From the NCBI GenBank assembly GCA_002633005.1, contig NMRA01000018.1, forward strand, positions 847,338-877,076: a stretch of DNA of 29,739 nt. The letters are read 5' to 3'. Source of the stretch: Phoronis australis (taxonomy: Eukaryota; Phoronida; Phoronidae). The notes under the pieces are model-generated. The model did not search any database and had not been told where the DNA came from. It worked only from the letters and a program-made list of their open reading frames with translations. The translations under genes were made by a program, and so were the position numbers. This document shows positions 1-10,755 of this stretch, in pieces; positions within the stretch are counted from its first letter, which is position 1, and each line of letters opens with the position of its first letter.

Positions 1-1004
1 CTCTCTGAGTTCACATCACCTGTAACCACACAGGTGACAATTTTTAAGAGCACAAAAGGCTACTTTAAATTGAGGCAGAGCCTATGAGAGCTTGCAACAG
101 GGCGGGGGTGCTATTGATGGTGATCGGGAGGTAGATTGTTCCCGCCCTCACTCGGCGAAAAAATCGCCACTCAGTAGGCACTGGCACCGTTCCCCTCGGA
201 TGAAAGAGGCTCCTGCAGAAACATGATAACTATGATTGCATTGTCCAGTTAACTGAAATTGAGTTCTAAAACGATGTTATGTTTTGGACGAACGAATTAG
301 GTGTTTTAATTTTAAAATTCAACTTGGTCCAGGTTGATATTTGAAATCTAACACATGAAATAGACGTAAGAATTATGGTCAAATAATTTTAATTTCAATT
401 ACGAGCCTGGTTTTTTATTTAATAAAAATATATTTAATAACATCAATTATTCTTTCAGACCAATGACAAATCAACTGTTAGTCCCAGTGAATGCATAGGA
501 TCAGGCTATGCTTGATGTTAATATTCTTGATCAACAAATTAAACCAGATGTAACTAATTGCACATGACAGACACCACTGTCGAATATGTCTTCAACTCGT
601 CAACAATACGAGCAGACGACCTGGTCCGCGTAGAAAGTATTTTAATAAACAATTTACAAGAAAAAACGTAACCCTGCATTCAGCATAATACCTAATCCGT
701 AACACTACGATCGCCGAAATTTGGTCATATTTACTTTTCATGTTTCGAACCTAGTTTTCCGAAAAAAAATAAACCCTTTCGTCAGACAACTCTTTGGCGC
801 CTGAACTTGTTCTCTAATGTAATTTTCTACGTCCCTGTGGTTAATTGTCGACTCATCATTAACATTTAATATCCAGGTTGGACTCGAAAGACCGGCTATT
901 TAACTCACGCAATGTCTACTTTGGCTTGGTTTATCGCAGTGAGCCTCGCTTTGGATCTTAATGGCCGCCGCGTGAATAGGGTCTATGGTCAAAAATCTGG
1001 GTAG
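1..1004. other. Spacer without recognisable gene
   Basis: I find no convincing coding frame, RNA gene or repeat pair here. Frames are short and broken on both strands. The only order is local AT-rich sequence around 300-480. Confidence 0.5.
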
Positions 1005-1105
1005 AGTTCAGTAGCTGTCACGAGGCTAGCCAAAATCACGTGCTCTCACTTAAAATACGCGGCAATATCTCGCGTAATCTCGCGAAGCCTTGCTTTTTTA
1101 TCAGA
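1005..1105 (-). repeat. Degraded copy of the small GTTCAGTA-type MITE
   Basis: The segment aligns with the reverse complement of the 133-base MITE at 11298-11430. Both contain GTTCAGTAG near the edge, then a CACGTG core, then CGGCAATATCTC, then a GCGAAG...TGCTTTTT block in the same order. The far end is not preserved as a clean inverted terminus, so this is an old or truncated relic. Strand is given relative to the 11298 copy on the plus strand. Confidence 0.6.
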
Positions 1106-2627
1106 AAGGAGAACTTGACCAAGCACCCTTTGTATGACCTACAGTACATTCTACAGTTGTTTGATGTCACACGGATGGCGAGCGATTTGCCACAGGTCAC
1201 GAGACTGACGTTCATGAACCAGGAAGTGTACTGTACAGTGTATGTCCCTGATCTCAGATGACGAATTTGACGGATTTTCGGAGGCCGGAAAGAAGAGTCT
1301 TTGTGTCCGACGTAGAATCGACCCTTTGCTTAAAGACCCGCTTTTAAAAGAAATATTAATAACATATGGGAAGTAAGGTAAAGCGTTCGGAAAATCTACG
1401 ATAACCAGACAAGTCGGTCATATAAGCCGATTTTTTGCTGTTCAATCGACAAGTTTTTCATATGCCACTTAACATTCACCCAATAAACTTTTTATTTTCA
1501 ACAAAATAAGTGTTGGAGTTGTAACAAATACTCCTTAAGTGTTTTTGTCACCTGTTATGCAGGTGAACTAGGATGACGAAAATTACTGCTTCGTGTCAAA
1601 AATGCATAAATGTTTTACTAACACAAACGTAAAAAATGACAGTTCTGTTGTTTTCGTAGATGAATTTGTGCTATTTGTTCAGCTGCTAAATGCGACCTTC
1701 GCCATTGTTCTCGCGCCCAGTCTTAGCCAACTCTCTAGCTACGGAAGTAGCCTACGATCCAAAGTGCACGTCTAAAAATAGATGGCCTGATTCCAAAGAC
1801 ACATGCAGCAGGAATCATGACTTGGCGAAGAGATATTTCTTTGTTCCATGCGTGTTGGTGTAAGCAGATATGATTGAGAATTGCAAAGTTCGTGAAGTAA
1901 TTTACATTGCTCTAGAAGTTTACTAGATTATGACAATGACTCGTTTGCCAAACGGAATAAACAGTTTCGAATAAAATTCAAAAAGTGGTAGAGGTGACAT
2001 GATTGAGGGCGAGAACGGTCAACACAATAACTTTTAGCTTGTTTATTAAGGCCAGAAAGCATAATTGGTTCATGACTCTTTTTTAACATGAAGGTTACCC
2101 AAGCCGATGGGAGATATCACCGGATACCACAAAGCCAACTGAAAGTTCGCATGCAACTCGTGTCGTAATATTACTCAGTCAATTTATTTTTATCAGCATA
2201 ATAGAATATACATTTGGCTCATAGTGACTACACCTCTTGATGGCCATGTTAGTTTTCAACTGGTGTTAAATAATATTAATGTCTTAGTTTAGTGTCCAGA
2301 TATAAAGACCAGCAAGAGACCACTGTGGATTGGTTGAAAACACGAGTGAGTAAGTGAAACACCATGTTCAATCCATGTCCCAAACAACTGAATGGATGAC
2401 TGACGAAATAATCTAATGAATTTACAAATAAAACTGACACCACTAAATTTTTTAAGAATAATTAAGCCACTCATTGTTATCTTTGAATTATTCTTGGGAA
2501 ACCAAAAAACTCCAATGAAATAGACTAATGCCTGACCAGCTGACAGCGCAACAACTGAAGAATGTTTATGTAGCCTGTAAAAGTGTTCACTTCGTAATGC
2601 AGTTATGTAACTTTCACTGGTGGAGTA
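1106..2627. other. Spacer without recognisable gene
   Basis: No frame here has recognisable protein features. Open frames of 60-110 codons near 1593-1775 (+) and 2289-2630 (-) have low-complexity composition and no family signature, so they are treated as chance. Confidence 0.45.
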
Positions 2628-3195
2628 CAATCAATCAATCTCTTTATTTATAGTCAGTTTGACAAAACAGACAAACACTAGCCGAAGGCTAATATCACCG
2701 ACTGTGAATAATAACATAAAAAGCATAAAATAAAATAATGAACAATAAAATAATGATATAACAAAACATATAACAAGATCAGAAAAAACTCATATTAATA
2801 AGATATCATGAAAGTATGGCATGCACACACATACACACCAGATTTAAAATCTGCATACCCCGCACCTGCACGGTGGTTCTGTCCAAGATTTAGTAAAAGT
2901 CTTAAAAAGTTTATAGTCCATGAACTTGGACTCATTTGGAAGAGAGTTCCAGAGTTTAGCACCGTACACTGATAAAGAGTTTAAACCTTGGCACACTGTT
3001 CGACAATGTTTCACACGTAGCACAGATTGTGAGATTTCTTACGCAGATTATAATGAGACGCTTTTTCCTCAAAGAGGTCCCACATGAAAGGGGGTGACAA
3101 GTGATGATATGATTTGTATACCTCTAGAAGGATCGCGCGCTTTCTAGACAGTTGTACCCTTTGGACAGATAATTCTTGCCAGATGACTATGAAGA
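2628..3195 (-). mobile_element. 5'-truncated non-LTR retrotransposon, 3' end
   Basis: On the minus strand this is the last part of a LINE-like element: the C-terminal end of the reverse transcriptase protein, about 200 bases of AT-rich 3' untranslated sequence, an AATAAA signal, and a short (GATT)n tail at 2628-2640. Short tandem tails of this kind are known from CR1/L2-related clades. Only about 570 bases remain, the usual result of 5' truncation at insertion. I see no clear target duplication, and the clade (CR1, L2, Rex/Daphne-like) is not resolved. Confidence 0.75.
2844..3190 (-). pseudogene. Non-LTR reverse transcriptase, C-terminal fragment, frameshifted
   Basis: Reading leftward, the first frame carries LLEVYKSYHHLSPPF, then DLFEEKASHYNLRKKSHN. 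This is the stretch with an xYNxR motif that follows the reverse transcriptase core in CR1/Jockey-like elements. A frameshift near 3040 moves to a second frame with LNSLSVYGAKLWNSLP, then KLFKTFTKSW, and a short tail ending in a stop at 2844-2846. The GAKLWNSLP...FK block is characteristic of the extreme C-terminus of these proteins. The catalytic palm and endonuclease lie upstream and are missing. It is a dead fragment, not a host gene. Confidence 0.78.
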
Positions 3196-4812
3196 CTAAT
3201 TACAATAAAATTCCACAAAGCTAAATGTAGCATGTATGTTTGGAACAAGTGTAAAGTCATGACGATCAGCCAGGACAGAGGGGGCTGCATGACTGTGAGC
3301 AGGAGGTAGTTTATCAGTATTAGCCTCGCTTTGGATTTCCTCTCAATATTCCTGAGGTAATATTATGGTAGGTCTATATGGCGTTCAGGATCGAATGAGT
3401 TAACTCGAGTTTTGTAGCTCGTAATTATCAAGTGCGAACTTGGACTAGAAACTCATGTCTAAACCATAATGTACTGGAGCACATAATAAAAGACTTGAGT
3501 TCGCACAAAAGTAAAATGGAAAACGCCGAAAATGAGTTGGAGTTGGAGTACAAAAATTAGACCACGGGCCATGATCAAAATCCCCACTGGTAGTCGCATA
3601 GCTGCACTAACAGGTTGTGACTCGCGAAATTTCAATACTAAAAAGGCGAGTCGTTTTCAGTTCCGTCAACTGGCGACAGCAAGTTAACCGATTTTGGGAG
3701 AATATTTTTAAACTAACAGGAGTCCACGACACCTCCATTTTACCAGTTCATATGAGTTGAGTTGGCCTAAATCTAATATCGCATTTCCAATATTCTGCCA
3801 CCAGAGACGGTACAGTCCCTCGTAACAATACACCCGGGTTGGCGACACGTCCCTAGCTACCTACCAATCAATGACAGAGGAGTACCCGGGAGGACTACTA
3901 GTTTCATCTGAACAAGAGTAAACTCAGTTTAAACACAGCTTTATATCGCCATTCGTCTCCTGATAATTATTCATTTTTATTATTACACAAAAACACGTGA
4001 TTTCCTCCTTCAGTCTAAAATAAGTGGACATGGAAATACAACATTTGACTGAAAAAGTAAGCTGCGATTACCCGACAACCCATTTCATTTTAAACAAAAA
4101 AAAACAAATATCGACCTCCAACTTTGAATCAAAGCACCAAGTTCTAATCTTTGTTATTAAGACCAAGCGTTTCACCAAGACGAATTAAAACAAACTTCAA
4201 ATTTGGACAGAGCACAAATGTTCAAGACCTTGAACTTAAAGGGCTTGCAACACCAGCATTACACGAACAGTTCTCACTGAAAATAGCACAGAAGGCGCAT
4301 TTAACCTCTCGATCACAGCTTACAAAATGGCTGATCTGTTACAAACCAGATGGTGTTGGCTTTTGTTACTCACATGTTTACTTGACCTGTTACACCACTT
4401 GCCTGTAGATGTACGTAGTCGACGTCCCACAGTTAGCAATCAGAGTTAGCTGTCTGGTCATCCAATGCTAGACCTCCACGTTAAATGTTATAGCCAGGAG
4501 GCGGGTAGATTGTCTTACAATGATTAACTTAATGTGGCGGTAAATGCCGTAGCGAATGGCAAAACATGAATTTTATGGCAGACCACTTAACAGATATCGG
4601 CCTCACTCTCGTTTGGTACGAAAGGCAAGTTTACGATTACTCGCACTAACATTCGATCCGCGTCGACCCCTTGACTTGAAATCGTCTACAAATGTGGCTT
4701 CCGAACCAAATGTTATGCTCGTTCCTGAACGTCACGTGTTGGCTTCTTAGCGCCAATCAGGCCAAGGTGAAAGCGAATACTCTGAGCTCAGAACTTAGTA
4801 GGCCTATAAGGC
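3196..4812. other. Spacer without recognisable gene
   Basis: No coding frame with family signature was found. A frame at 4151-4408 (+) is open for 85 codons but lacks an ATG start and any recognisable motif. A small inverted pair, GACTCGC...GCGAGTC, lies near 3619-3651 and may be chance. Confidence 0.4.
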
Positions 4813-5385
4813 CTCCGACTCGCTGGTTCCTTAGCGTGCCTAGCCAGCACGCGGGTATCACGCTTTAGCATTGGTTGGTGTAAACTCGGAAGTCCTTGGT
4901 TAGCTTTACAACAACGTGAAAACATGGCGGACTATGAACGATTTTTAGCCTTGCCATGCAAGAGGCGTAGCAGCAACTATTTCGTTTCTGCAGTAGCCAC
5001 ATGCTTGAACCACATATATACACTGAATAAACACATATCTGGCCGTGGTGTGGTGTTATTCATACTGTATGAATACAGGAGAGTTTCGTAGACAAAAGTT
5101 ATAGACAGTAGAAAGATGCGATCCGGAAAGGCACAGCCACAATTTATGGGATTCAGATTGCCTGAACATAAATTTTAAGCACCGATTTGTCTGTACACAG
5201 ACCACATTTACACTTGCTCCATCAGTCATGCCAGTTTGTTTCCGTAAAGCGCTACCTGTTGAGAAATTGACCAGCCAATCAGAAACGCCGGTGTAAAGAA
5301 ATTTCCAGAGGAAAATTAAGTGATACGTGCGTGCTGGCTACCGACCTCCTAGCGGCACACAGGGAACCAGCGAGAAGTCTCCGAC
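4813..5385. mobile_element. MITE family A, copy 1, with target duplication
   Basis: The 559-base body (4820-5378) has inverted ends. The left end starts TCGCTGGTTCC and the right end finishes GGAACCAGCGA; the arms continue inward into a shared TAGCCAGCACGC segment. CTCCGAC flanks it at 4813-4819 and 5379-5385, a likely 7-8 base target duplication. The body aligns over most of its length with 10993-11743, for example around ATGGCGGACTATG and GACCAGCCAATCAGA. It encodes no protein. TIR plus 7-8 base duplication suggests a hAT-type or similar non-autonomous element, but the superfamily is not proven. Confidence 0.8.
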
Positions 5386-6269
5386 AGACTAAACAACAAT
5401 TTTCTGAAGTTAGGCCAAACAGGGCTCTACAGCACCAGTTGCCCGACTGGCCCTATAGCTGGTACTGTAACTTTCGGTACCGGGCAAGAGTTAAGAGAAC
5501 TTCACCTGCCTGACTGACAAGTTCCCTGAATAAAAAATTCTGTTAACACAATGGGTGGAAATTAATGTCACAAAACAGCACAATATTTAAATAAAATAAA
5601 ATATATGCGCACGTTCTTGGTTTCCTTCCGCGACATTTGCTCTTCCGTTTTTGTGTTTCATGTAGTTTCATTTCCCAACGCTAGGTGTATAGCATGAAAG
5701 ATCTATTAAGATATTAGATATTTTACTCCATTTGAACATCATTTTTTGTTTAGTAGTGGCAGCTAAATTGGGAAGATTTGTCACAGGATGTTTATGGGGA
5801 GTGTTCAATAACTATCTCGCGACTAGTGTTCGACTGCAGTTACGTAAGCGGGCCCGATGCACTCACATTTCATTTCGATTTTAGTCATTGACAAGACCTT
5901 AAAAGTACAATAGGAGCCTCACGTGCCTCAGTGTCTCAATAAATTTTACAACTGCGGAAAGCTATCTGGTGATTGCCATATCAGGCGTAAAACTTTAGTG
6001 CTCTGCGCCTCGGACACTCAAAATCTAGTAAGTGTTGATAAGAATCGTGTTATTATTTCAGTACCACTGACAATCGAATTGACCTTTCGCCAGGATTTTG
6101 CGTGACGGCTTAACTGTTAAAGACTTTTGCATAGTAATATATTGCAGGCCCGCAGCCAGCATTGCGCAGGGGGTGGTTCGAATTTCTTGAACGGTGGACC
6201 TTGGATACTTCGCTGCAACGTCGACACTTTGAAGTTTTCATTAAGGCCCTCAGTTGGCGCAGCTTAATC
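5386..6269. other. Spacer without recognisable gene
   Basis: I see no coding frame with family signature and no repeat partner elsewhere in the window. Short frames (for example 5923-6105) have no supporting features. Confidence 0.4.
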
Positions 6270-6274
6270 AGGGG

Positions 6275-6393
6275 TGTCACATTTGTTACCACATTTTACG
6301 GAGACATAAACAACGTGGTTATTAGTTCTTTCTTAGACTGTATTGTCAGGTACTACTACCTACGGTGACATCTATCGGACAACATACATTACA
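6275..6393 (-). repeat. Gypsy 3' LTR (119 bases)
   Basis: It starts TGTCAC and ends TACA on the plus strand, so it is TG...CA in both orientations. Against the 113-base partner at 10775-10887 I count five substitutions and one 6-base indel (ATTAGT present here only). The LTR is very short for Gypsy, and the mismatches show that time has passed since insertion. Confidence 0.9.
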
Positions 6394-6405
6394 CCTCTCC
6401 ACCTT
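6394..6405 (-). other. Gypsy polypurine tract
   Basis: Immediately inside the 3' LTR the minus strand reads AAGGTGGAGAGG and then the LTR start TGTAATG. A purine run ending at the LTR edge is the plus-strand priming site of LTR retrotransposons. Confidence 0.8.
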
Positions 6406-6485
6406 AACTAAAATGTCCATGCAACAAATAACGAAGTATCAATAAACCATGTCTAAATCAAGATCAAGTGTTATTACCACACACT

Positions 6486-7002
6486 CTACAAGTCCAGTCT
6501 CTGTGGCTGCTTACGAATCTGCGTAGAATGTCTCACAGGTTGATCTGACGGTGCTGGAGATCTAATTGGTACGTTGTCAGACACTACGGGTTCCGTTTTG
6601 GGCACAGTGTCACTTGGCACACCGACAGACGGAACAGATATATCAGTTGGAGACACGACAGGCGGATCCGCAAAAAAATCAGAAGAACGCATTTGATCGG
6701 CATGTCTCCGCATATAGGCGCAGTCTCCACTCTATACGGAACTGGTCGCTGTCTGCTCTTTAACTACTCCAGGAACCCAACGTTCCCCAGAGCGATACGC
6801 AAGGACAGCAACCCGATCACCGACAGTAAGGTCGCGTTCCTAGTTAGTTGGCTTAGAGTCACACATGCGTTTCTGAGCACGTTCAACAGTCGCACTTAAA
6901 TTCGGCTTCACTAAATCGAGTCGTGTTTGAGCCTGTCTTCCCAAATACAGTTTCGAGGGTGTTTGTGGGTCCCGTTGTGTATTAGAGAAGCATTTATCCC
7001 CG
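6486..7002 (-). pseudogene. Gypsy pol 3' end: integrase C-terminal domain and tail, broken
   Basis: Reading leftward from about 7000: SNTQRDPQTPSKLYLGRQ and TRLDLVKPN, the region after the integrase core where Gypsy proteins have an xYRxTPHxxTGxSPAxLxxGR-type block. Then come ERDLTVGDRVAVL and GERWVPGVV, the small C-terminal beta-barrel. Then RRHADQMR, a proline-rich linker, and the terminal RHSTQIRKQPQRLDL, a typical end of Gypsy pol. A stop codon interrupts it in the DSKPTN region (about 6850), and frameshifts near 6700 move between the barrel and the RRHADQMR frame. The piece is separated from the integrase core by the reversed gag segment. Confidence 0.82.
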
Positions 7003-7330
7003 AAACCAATCATGATAGCTGAACGTTTTCGCTTTCACAAGCGTGAGCAAAATGAAGGCGAGTGCGTGCGTGATTACGTTGCGCAATTGAGGAAGTTCAG
7101 TCAATACTGTGACTTTGGGTACAATTTAAACGATACCCTGCGCGACAGACTTGTATGTGGTTTACGCAATGAACAGATACAAAAACGTTTATTAAGCGAG
7201 AAAAACCTGACGTGTGAAAAGGCTTTTGACACAGCTATCGCGATGGAAACTGCGACCAAGGATGCCGTTGAACTACAAGGGAAGGCGAATGTTCACAAAA
7301 TGTCGCATAAAGTGTCGCATCATAAGAAAT
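7003..7330 (+). pseudogene. Gypsy gag fragment in reverse orientation
   Basis: This frame is on the plus strand, opposite to the rest of the element. It starts in PKPIMIAERFRFHKREQNEG, continues through YVAQLRKFSQYCDFGYNL, LRDRLVCGLRNEQIQKRLL and EKAFDTAIAMETA, and ends near SHKVSHHKK. These are the conserved C-terminal half of the Gypsy gag capsid region (retrotransposon gag family), just before the zinc knuckle, which is absent. It sits between the integrase core (minus strand, ending about 7331) and the integrase C-terminal domain (minus strand, starting about 7002), with little or no integrase sequence lost. The true gag slot (9.9-10.75 kb) lacks this part. The open frame beyond 7330 to 7611 is antisense to integrase and not meaningful. 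Confidence 0.85.
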
Positions 7331-8113
7331 CTGGCAGAAAAGTGTACAGTTTCTTTAGCATCGAACCACTATCACGCTTGGATGCTTTCATAGCCGACTT
7401 AAACGTGTTGACGAATCTCTCAGCCAGACCATTCGTGGGGTGGTATGGCGCAGATCGAACCAGACAGATTCCATTGCGAGCTAGGAAATCCTCGAACTCC
7501 CGGGAAACAAACCGAGGTCCCGCGTTATCGCTAACAATTTGTTCCGGCACTAAAAGAAACTTAACCTTGCAAAGATATGGCGTAACACATCGATTGTCTA
7601 CTCCGCGGTAGTAGATTGCATGGGCACAACCTCGTTCCATTTTGAATGGGCGTCAACGAGTATCAGAAACATACAACCCATGAATTCCCCAGCGAAGTCT
7701 ATGTGGAGTCTCTGCCACGGTTTGGCAGGAAATTCCCACGGATGAAGTGGAGCTTCGCTCGGCATACGAGCAGTTGACTGACATCCATGGCATGATTTCG
7801 TTAAAGTCTCAATCGCGTGATCAATGCCCGGCCACCAGACATACGAACGGGCGAGCGATTTCATTTTCACTACCCCCAAGTGACCAACATGCAACTCGTC
7901 CAGTAACTGTTCGCGAAAACACTGAGGAACAATAACTCGGATTCCCCAAATGAGACATCCCTGATGAACAGTCAGAGCATTGCGACGGCTATAGAATGGT
8001 GCGAGTTCAGAGTCGCTGTTTTCGGACCATCCCCTAATGACAGCGTCGTGTACTCGTTTCAAAACTGGATCGCGGTGTCCTGCAGAATCTGCGTGAACTG
8101 TATCGGTAACGTT
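7331..8113 (-). pseudogene. Gypsy integrase: zinc-binding domain and catalytic core, broken
   Basis: Integrase joins element DNA to the host. The H2C2 zinc domain is visible as HVGHLGVVKMKSLARSYVWW...CHGC (in 7800-7930). The core follows, with the first aspartate in LHIDFAGEF, the second in IVSDNAGPRF (an extra alanine within the usual SDNGPxF), and the glutamate in YHPTNGLAERF, so the DD35E triad can be traced. A TAG at 7598-7600 interrupts the frame just after QSTTAE. A frameshift near 7560 then moves to the frame with VPEQIVSDN. The region reads through from RNase H in the same frame, separated only by the TGA at 8114-8116. It ends abruptly at the reversed gag piece. Confidence 0.88.
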
Positions 8114-9495
8114 TCAAGTTGCTTCATCATGTACGGGAGGAATCGAGATCATCTTCGGTTTCCTCGGTAGTTCCTTGTCGTAGCGTAGTCTCGACAAGCT
8201 GTCAGTATTTCCGTGCAGCTTAGTGTTCTTGTAGTCAATCGTATAGTCGTAACCAGACAAAAACAATGCATGGCGCTGCAGACGTAATGCCGTCGTAGCG
8301 GAAATGCCCTTTTTGGGACCGAATATTGACAGTAGCGGTTGGTGATCGGTCACCTGGTTAAAGTGTCTACCGTACAAATAACAGTGGCATTTCTTCACAG
8401 CCCAAACGAGACTTAACCCTTCCTTGTCTGTTTGCGAATAGTTCTTTTCAGCGGCATTAAGCGAGCGTGACGCGAACACTATCGGACGTTCCGATCCATC
8501 TTTCATGACATGCGAGAGAACACAACCTACACCATGCGGACTTGCATCACACGCCAAACGTAGCGGCAACTCAGGGTCATAGTGTACAAGTACTCGCTCA
8601 GAAGTTGAATCTTTAACCACTCGAAAAGCGCAATCGCAGTTGTTCGTCCAGCTCCACGGTGTGGTCTTCTCAAGCAGTTTATTTAGCGGTGCCAACACGG
8701 AAGATGCCATGGGCAAAAACTTTCGATAGTAGTTTACTAGCCCTAAAAACGAACGCAAATGTTCTGCGTTCTCCGTAGTTGGGGCTTTCATTACGGCGTT
8801 AATTTTCTCGCGTGTCTTGTGCAGACCCTCTCGATCGATCTCATGGCCGTAGTATTCGATTTTCTTTTTGAAGATCTCACATTTCTGTAGGTTTGCGCGT
8901 AGTCCGTACTCGCGTAAACGCTTCAAAACTTTTTCAAGTTGAACAAGATGTTCCTCATCACTTTTGCCTGTGATGATGACGTCATCCAGTGACACTTGGG
9001 TGTTTGGCAATCCTTGTAGCACCTGTTCCATAGCGCGTTGCCAGATTACTGGCGCAGATGCGACTCCAAACACAAGACGGTTATACTGGAAAAGACCCTT
9101 GTGAGTGTTAATTGTGAGATACTTCCGATCTTCCTCGCGGACTTTTATTTGAAGATACGCGTTCTTAAGGTCAATTTTCGTGAAATGTTCACCACCAGCG
9201 AGTGTGGTAAAAATATCATCAATTCGAGGTAGAGGGTATTTCTCATTTTCTAAGACCGGATTGAGCGTAACCTCAAAATCTCCACAGATACGAATGCTCC
9301 CGTCCTTTTTGACAATCGGAACTATGGCCGTCGCCCAATCACCGTGGTCCACCTTGCTCAAGATACCCGTGTCTACCAATCGGTCTAGTTCAGCCTCAAC
9401 ACGAGGTTTCAGCGCATACGCTACCGGTCGTGCTTTGCAAAATTTCGGTGTCGCGTTTTCTCCGAGGTTGACACGTGCCTCAATGTTTTTCAAAG
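8114..9495 (-). pseudogene. Gypsy reverse transcriptase and RNase H
   Basis: The enzyme copies element RNA into DNA, and RNase H removes the RNA template. The frame is open for about 460 codons of real homology. RT motifs in order: GILSKVDHGDWATAIVPIVKKDGS, IRICGDFEVTLN, YPLPRIDDIF, FTKIDLKNAYLQI (first catalytic aspartate), FGVASAPVIWQRAM, VSLDDVIITG, EYYGHEI and LRSFLGLVNYYRKF. The catalytic box reads SLDD where YxDD is nearly universal, so the tyrosine is lost. RNase H shows LACDASPHGVG, the glutamate in QTDKEGLSLVWAVKK, and VTDHQPL. The first 60 or so codons of the open frame (9496-9667) are an out-of-frame overlap with protease and not RT. The frame ends at TGA 8114-8116, after which integrase continues in phase. 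Confidence 0.93.
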
Positions 9496-9899
9496 TTCCA
9501 ACAAAGTTCGTCTCGAAACACGTCGCTGTATTCCGCGCACAGGGACTTCGCTTTCGATATAACGGATACAGGTGTGGCTGATAAATTTGCGCGAAGTGAC
9601 TTGATGCCAGTCCAGTCCACGCGAAGCGCACGAAGCCACTCTCGACCAAACAGCGGTGATCCACCACTTTCGACCACGTACAAGTCTAATTCAGCCGTCT
9701 GATCATTGTAAAGTACATGAACTTTCACAACACCTAACGGACGTACTTTCTCGCCGGTGTACGTTTTGAAACGCAAGTCACACGCTCCCAACTCTTTCGT
9801 GAAATGCCGGTTGCAATCACTGCGAGAAATCACGGACACACCAACGCCGGTGTCAAGTTCCATAGATAAGAGCTGTCCGTCCACCTCTGGCTCAACCCA
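9480..9899 (-). pseudogene. Gypsy aspartic protease and connector
   Basis: This is the retropepsin-type protease that would process the polyprotein. It carries the active-site motif MELDTGVGVSVIS (usually DTGA/S: the residue after DTG is valine here), a flap-like region, and LFGREWL near its C-terminus. It then runs through the connector AEYSDVFRDEL that precedes RT. Near 9490-9505 the frame breaks: RDEL continues into CWNFEKH and a stop, while the true continuation (GTLKNIEARVNL) lies in the RT frame. The bases look like a 4-base gain in a GAACTTTGTTGGAACTT stretch. The 5' end runs into the inserted repeat at about 9898. Confidence 0.88.
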
Positions 9900-10240
9900 G
9901 TGGCGGATCTAGGATATCACATGGGGGGGGCCCAACATTTTGTCCGGCTGTAAGAATTTGCGCAAACTGAACCACGATTGTAGATGCGCATAGCACCGAA
10001 TGGGGGGAGGTCGGGAGGGGGGTTTGCCCCGCTCCCGCCCAAGAAATTTTTCTGTTTTTACCTCTAAAAATCAAGCATTTTCCTTGATTCCTGAAGTATT
10101 CAAGAAAAAAGGCAAAAAAACTGAGAACGTGTCAAACAGGAAAAACTGCAAGTATCAAGGACTCGAACTCACGACCTGGCGATTAGGGCGCGCATGCGTT
10201 ACCACTACACCACCACGATTTAACTACCGTTTTCATACTA
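9898..10240 (-). repeat. SINE-like repeat with tRNA-derived head, inserted in the Gypsy element
   Basis: On the minus strand the head at 10150-10220 has an A box (TGGTGTAGTGGTAACGC, 10196-10212) and a B box (AGTTCGAGTCC, 10159-10169) spaced as in a tRNA promoter. An A/T-rich segment and a GC-rich tail follow, with CGGTGCTATGCGC, a C-run, AAAATGTTGGGCCCC and the end TAGATCCGCCACTG. The tail recurs in other copies (12600-12860, 23450-23623, 27350-27600), some without the tRNA-like head, so this may be a composite. It interrupts the coding sequence just upstream of protease. Confidence 0.65.
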
Positions 10241-10308
10241 AAAGACCTACTTGTTTATGGTCCACAGCGTTTGCGCGCGAAACCTACTTCTTTTTGTTAT
10301 GCTTATTA

Positions 10309-10665
10309 CACGTTTTTCATTTTGTGCCATCGATTCTTAACAAATTTGTCGTATTTAAAATAGTCTTCAAATGCCAAAAAGACCAAATCCGTTTTTCGTG
10401 TTGGCAATAATGACGGGATTGCTTTGGAAATCGTCTTAAGATAAGGTTTGGCAAAGAGAGTATTGCGAGCTTCTGAGTGATTCACTAAGGCTTCGATTAA
10501 AATCCACATCTTACCAGCAGCTTCTGTTTTTTCATCGTCACTCAGGTTCCATTTTCTTAAAAAATGAAGTAAATTTTCTTCATTGCACAGTGGAGCAGAC
10601 GACGGAAACGGAGTCGTAGCGCGCAGCGCTACTGCCGGTCGCCTGGGATATCGGGGGAGAGCCTA
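10309..10665 (-). CDS. Unrecognised protein-like frame in the gag position
   Basis: The frame is open from about 10665 to a double stop at 10304-10309. It looks protein-like from about 10585 on: NEENLLHFLRKWNLSD, EKTEAAGKMWILIEALVNHS, ARNTLFAKPYLKTISKAIPS, LLPTRKTDLVFLAFEDYFKY, RWHKMKNV. It is lysine-rich, has good hydrophobic spacing and predicts as mostly helical by eye. I do not recognise the family. No ATG precedes NEEN in frame; the first ATG is the M of KMWILIEAL. Composition changes at about 10585 from GC-rich leader to AT-rich coding. It shares the Gypsy strand and lies between primer site and protease, yet does not resemble the gag piece at 7003-7330. It could be a captured host exon, a different gag N-terminus, or chance. 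Confidence 0.4.
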
Positions 10666-10755
10666 TACTTAGCCATGATAGTTCCGTTACGAATGCGCCG
10701 TGTTCCGAATTTGACACTTGAAATTGGATTTGAGCNCGTGAGTTCCCTACTAAGA

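Noticed and set aside
942-3338. Shared 15-mer AGCCTCGCTTTGGAT at about 943 and 3324
   Set aside because: Similarity does not extend beyond it, and one such match is expected by chance in a window of this size.
4151-4408. 85-codon plus frame
   Set aside because: It begins without ATG and has no domain-like features or repeat relation.
7331-7611. Continuation of the gag frame on the plus strand to 7611
   Set aside because: From about 7331 the minus strand is clear integrase core, so the plus frame there is antisense by-product.
9038-9702. Several plus-strand frames opposite RT and protease
   Set aside because: They are shadows of the minus-strand Gypsy pol and show no motifs of their own.
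10150-10220. Possible functional tRNA gene
   Set aside because: A and B boxes are present, but I cannot build a proper acceptor stem and anticodon arm, and it sits at the head of a dispersed repeat. SINE-like origin fits better.
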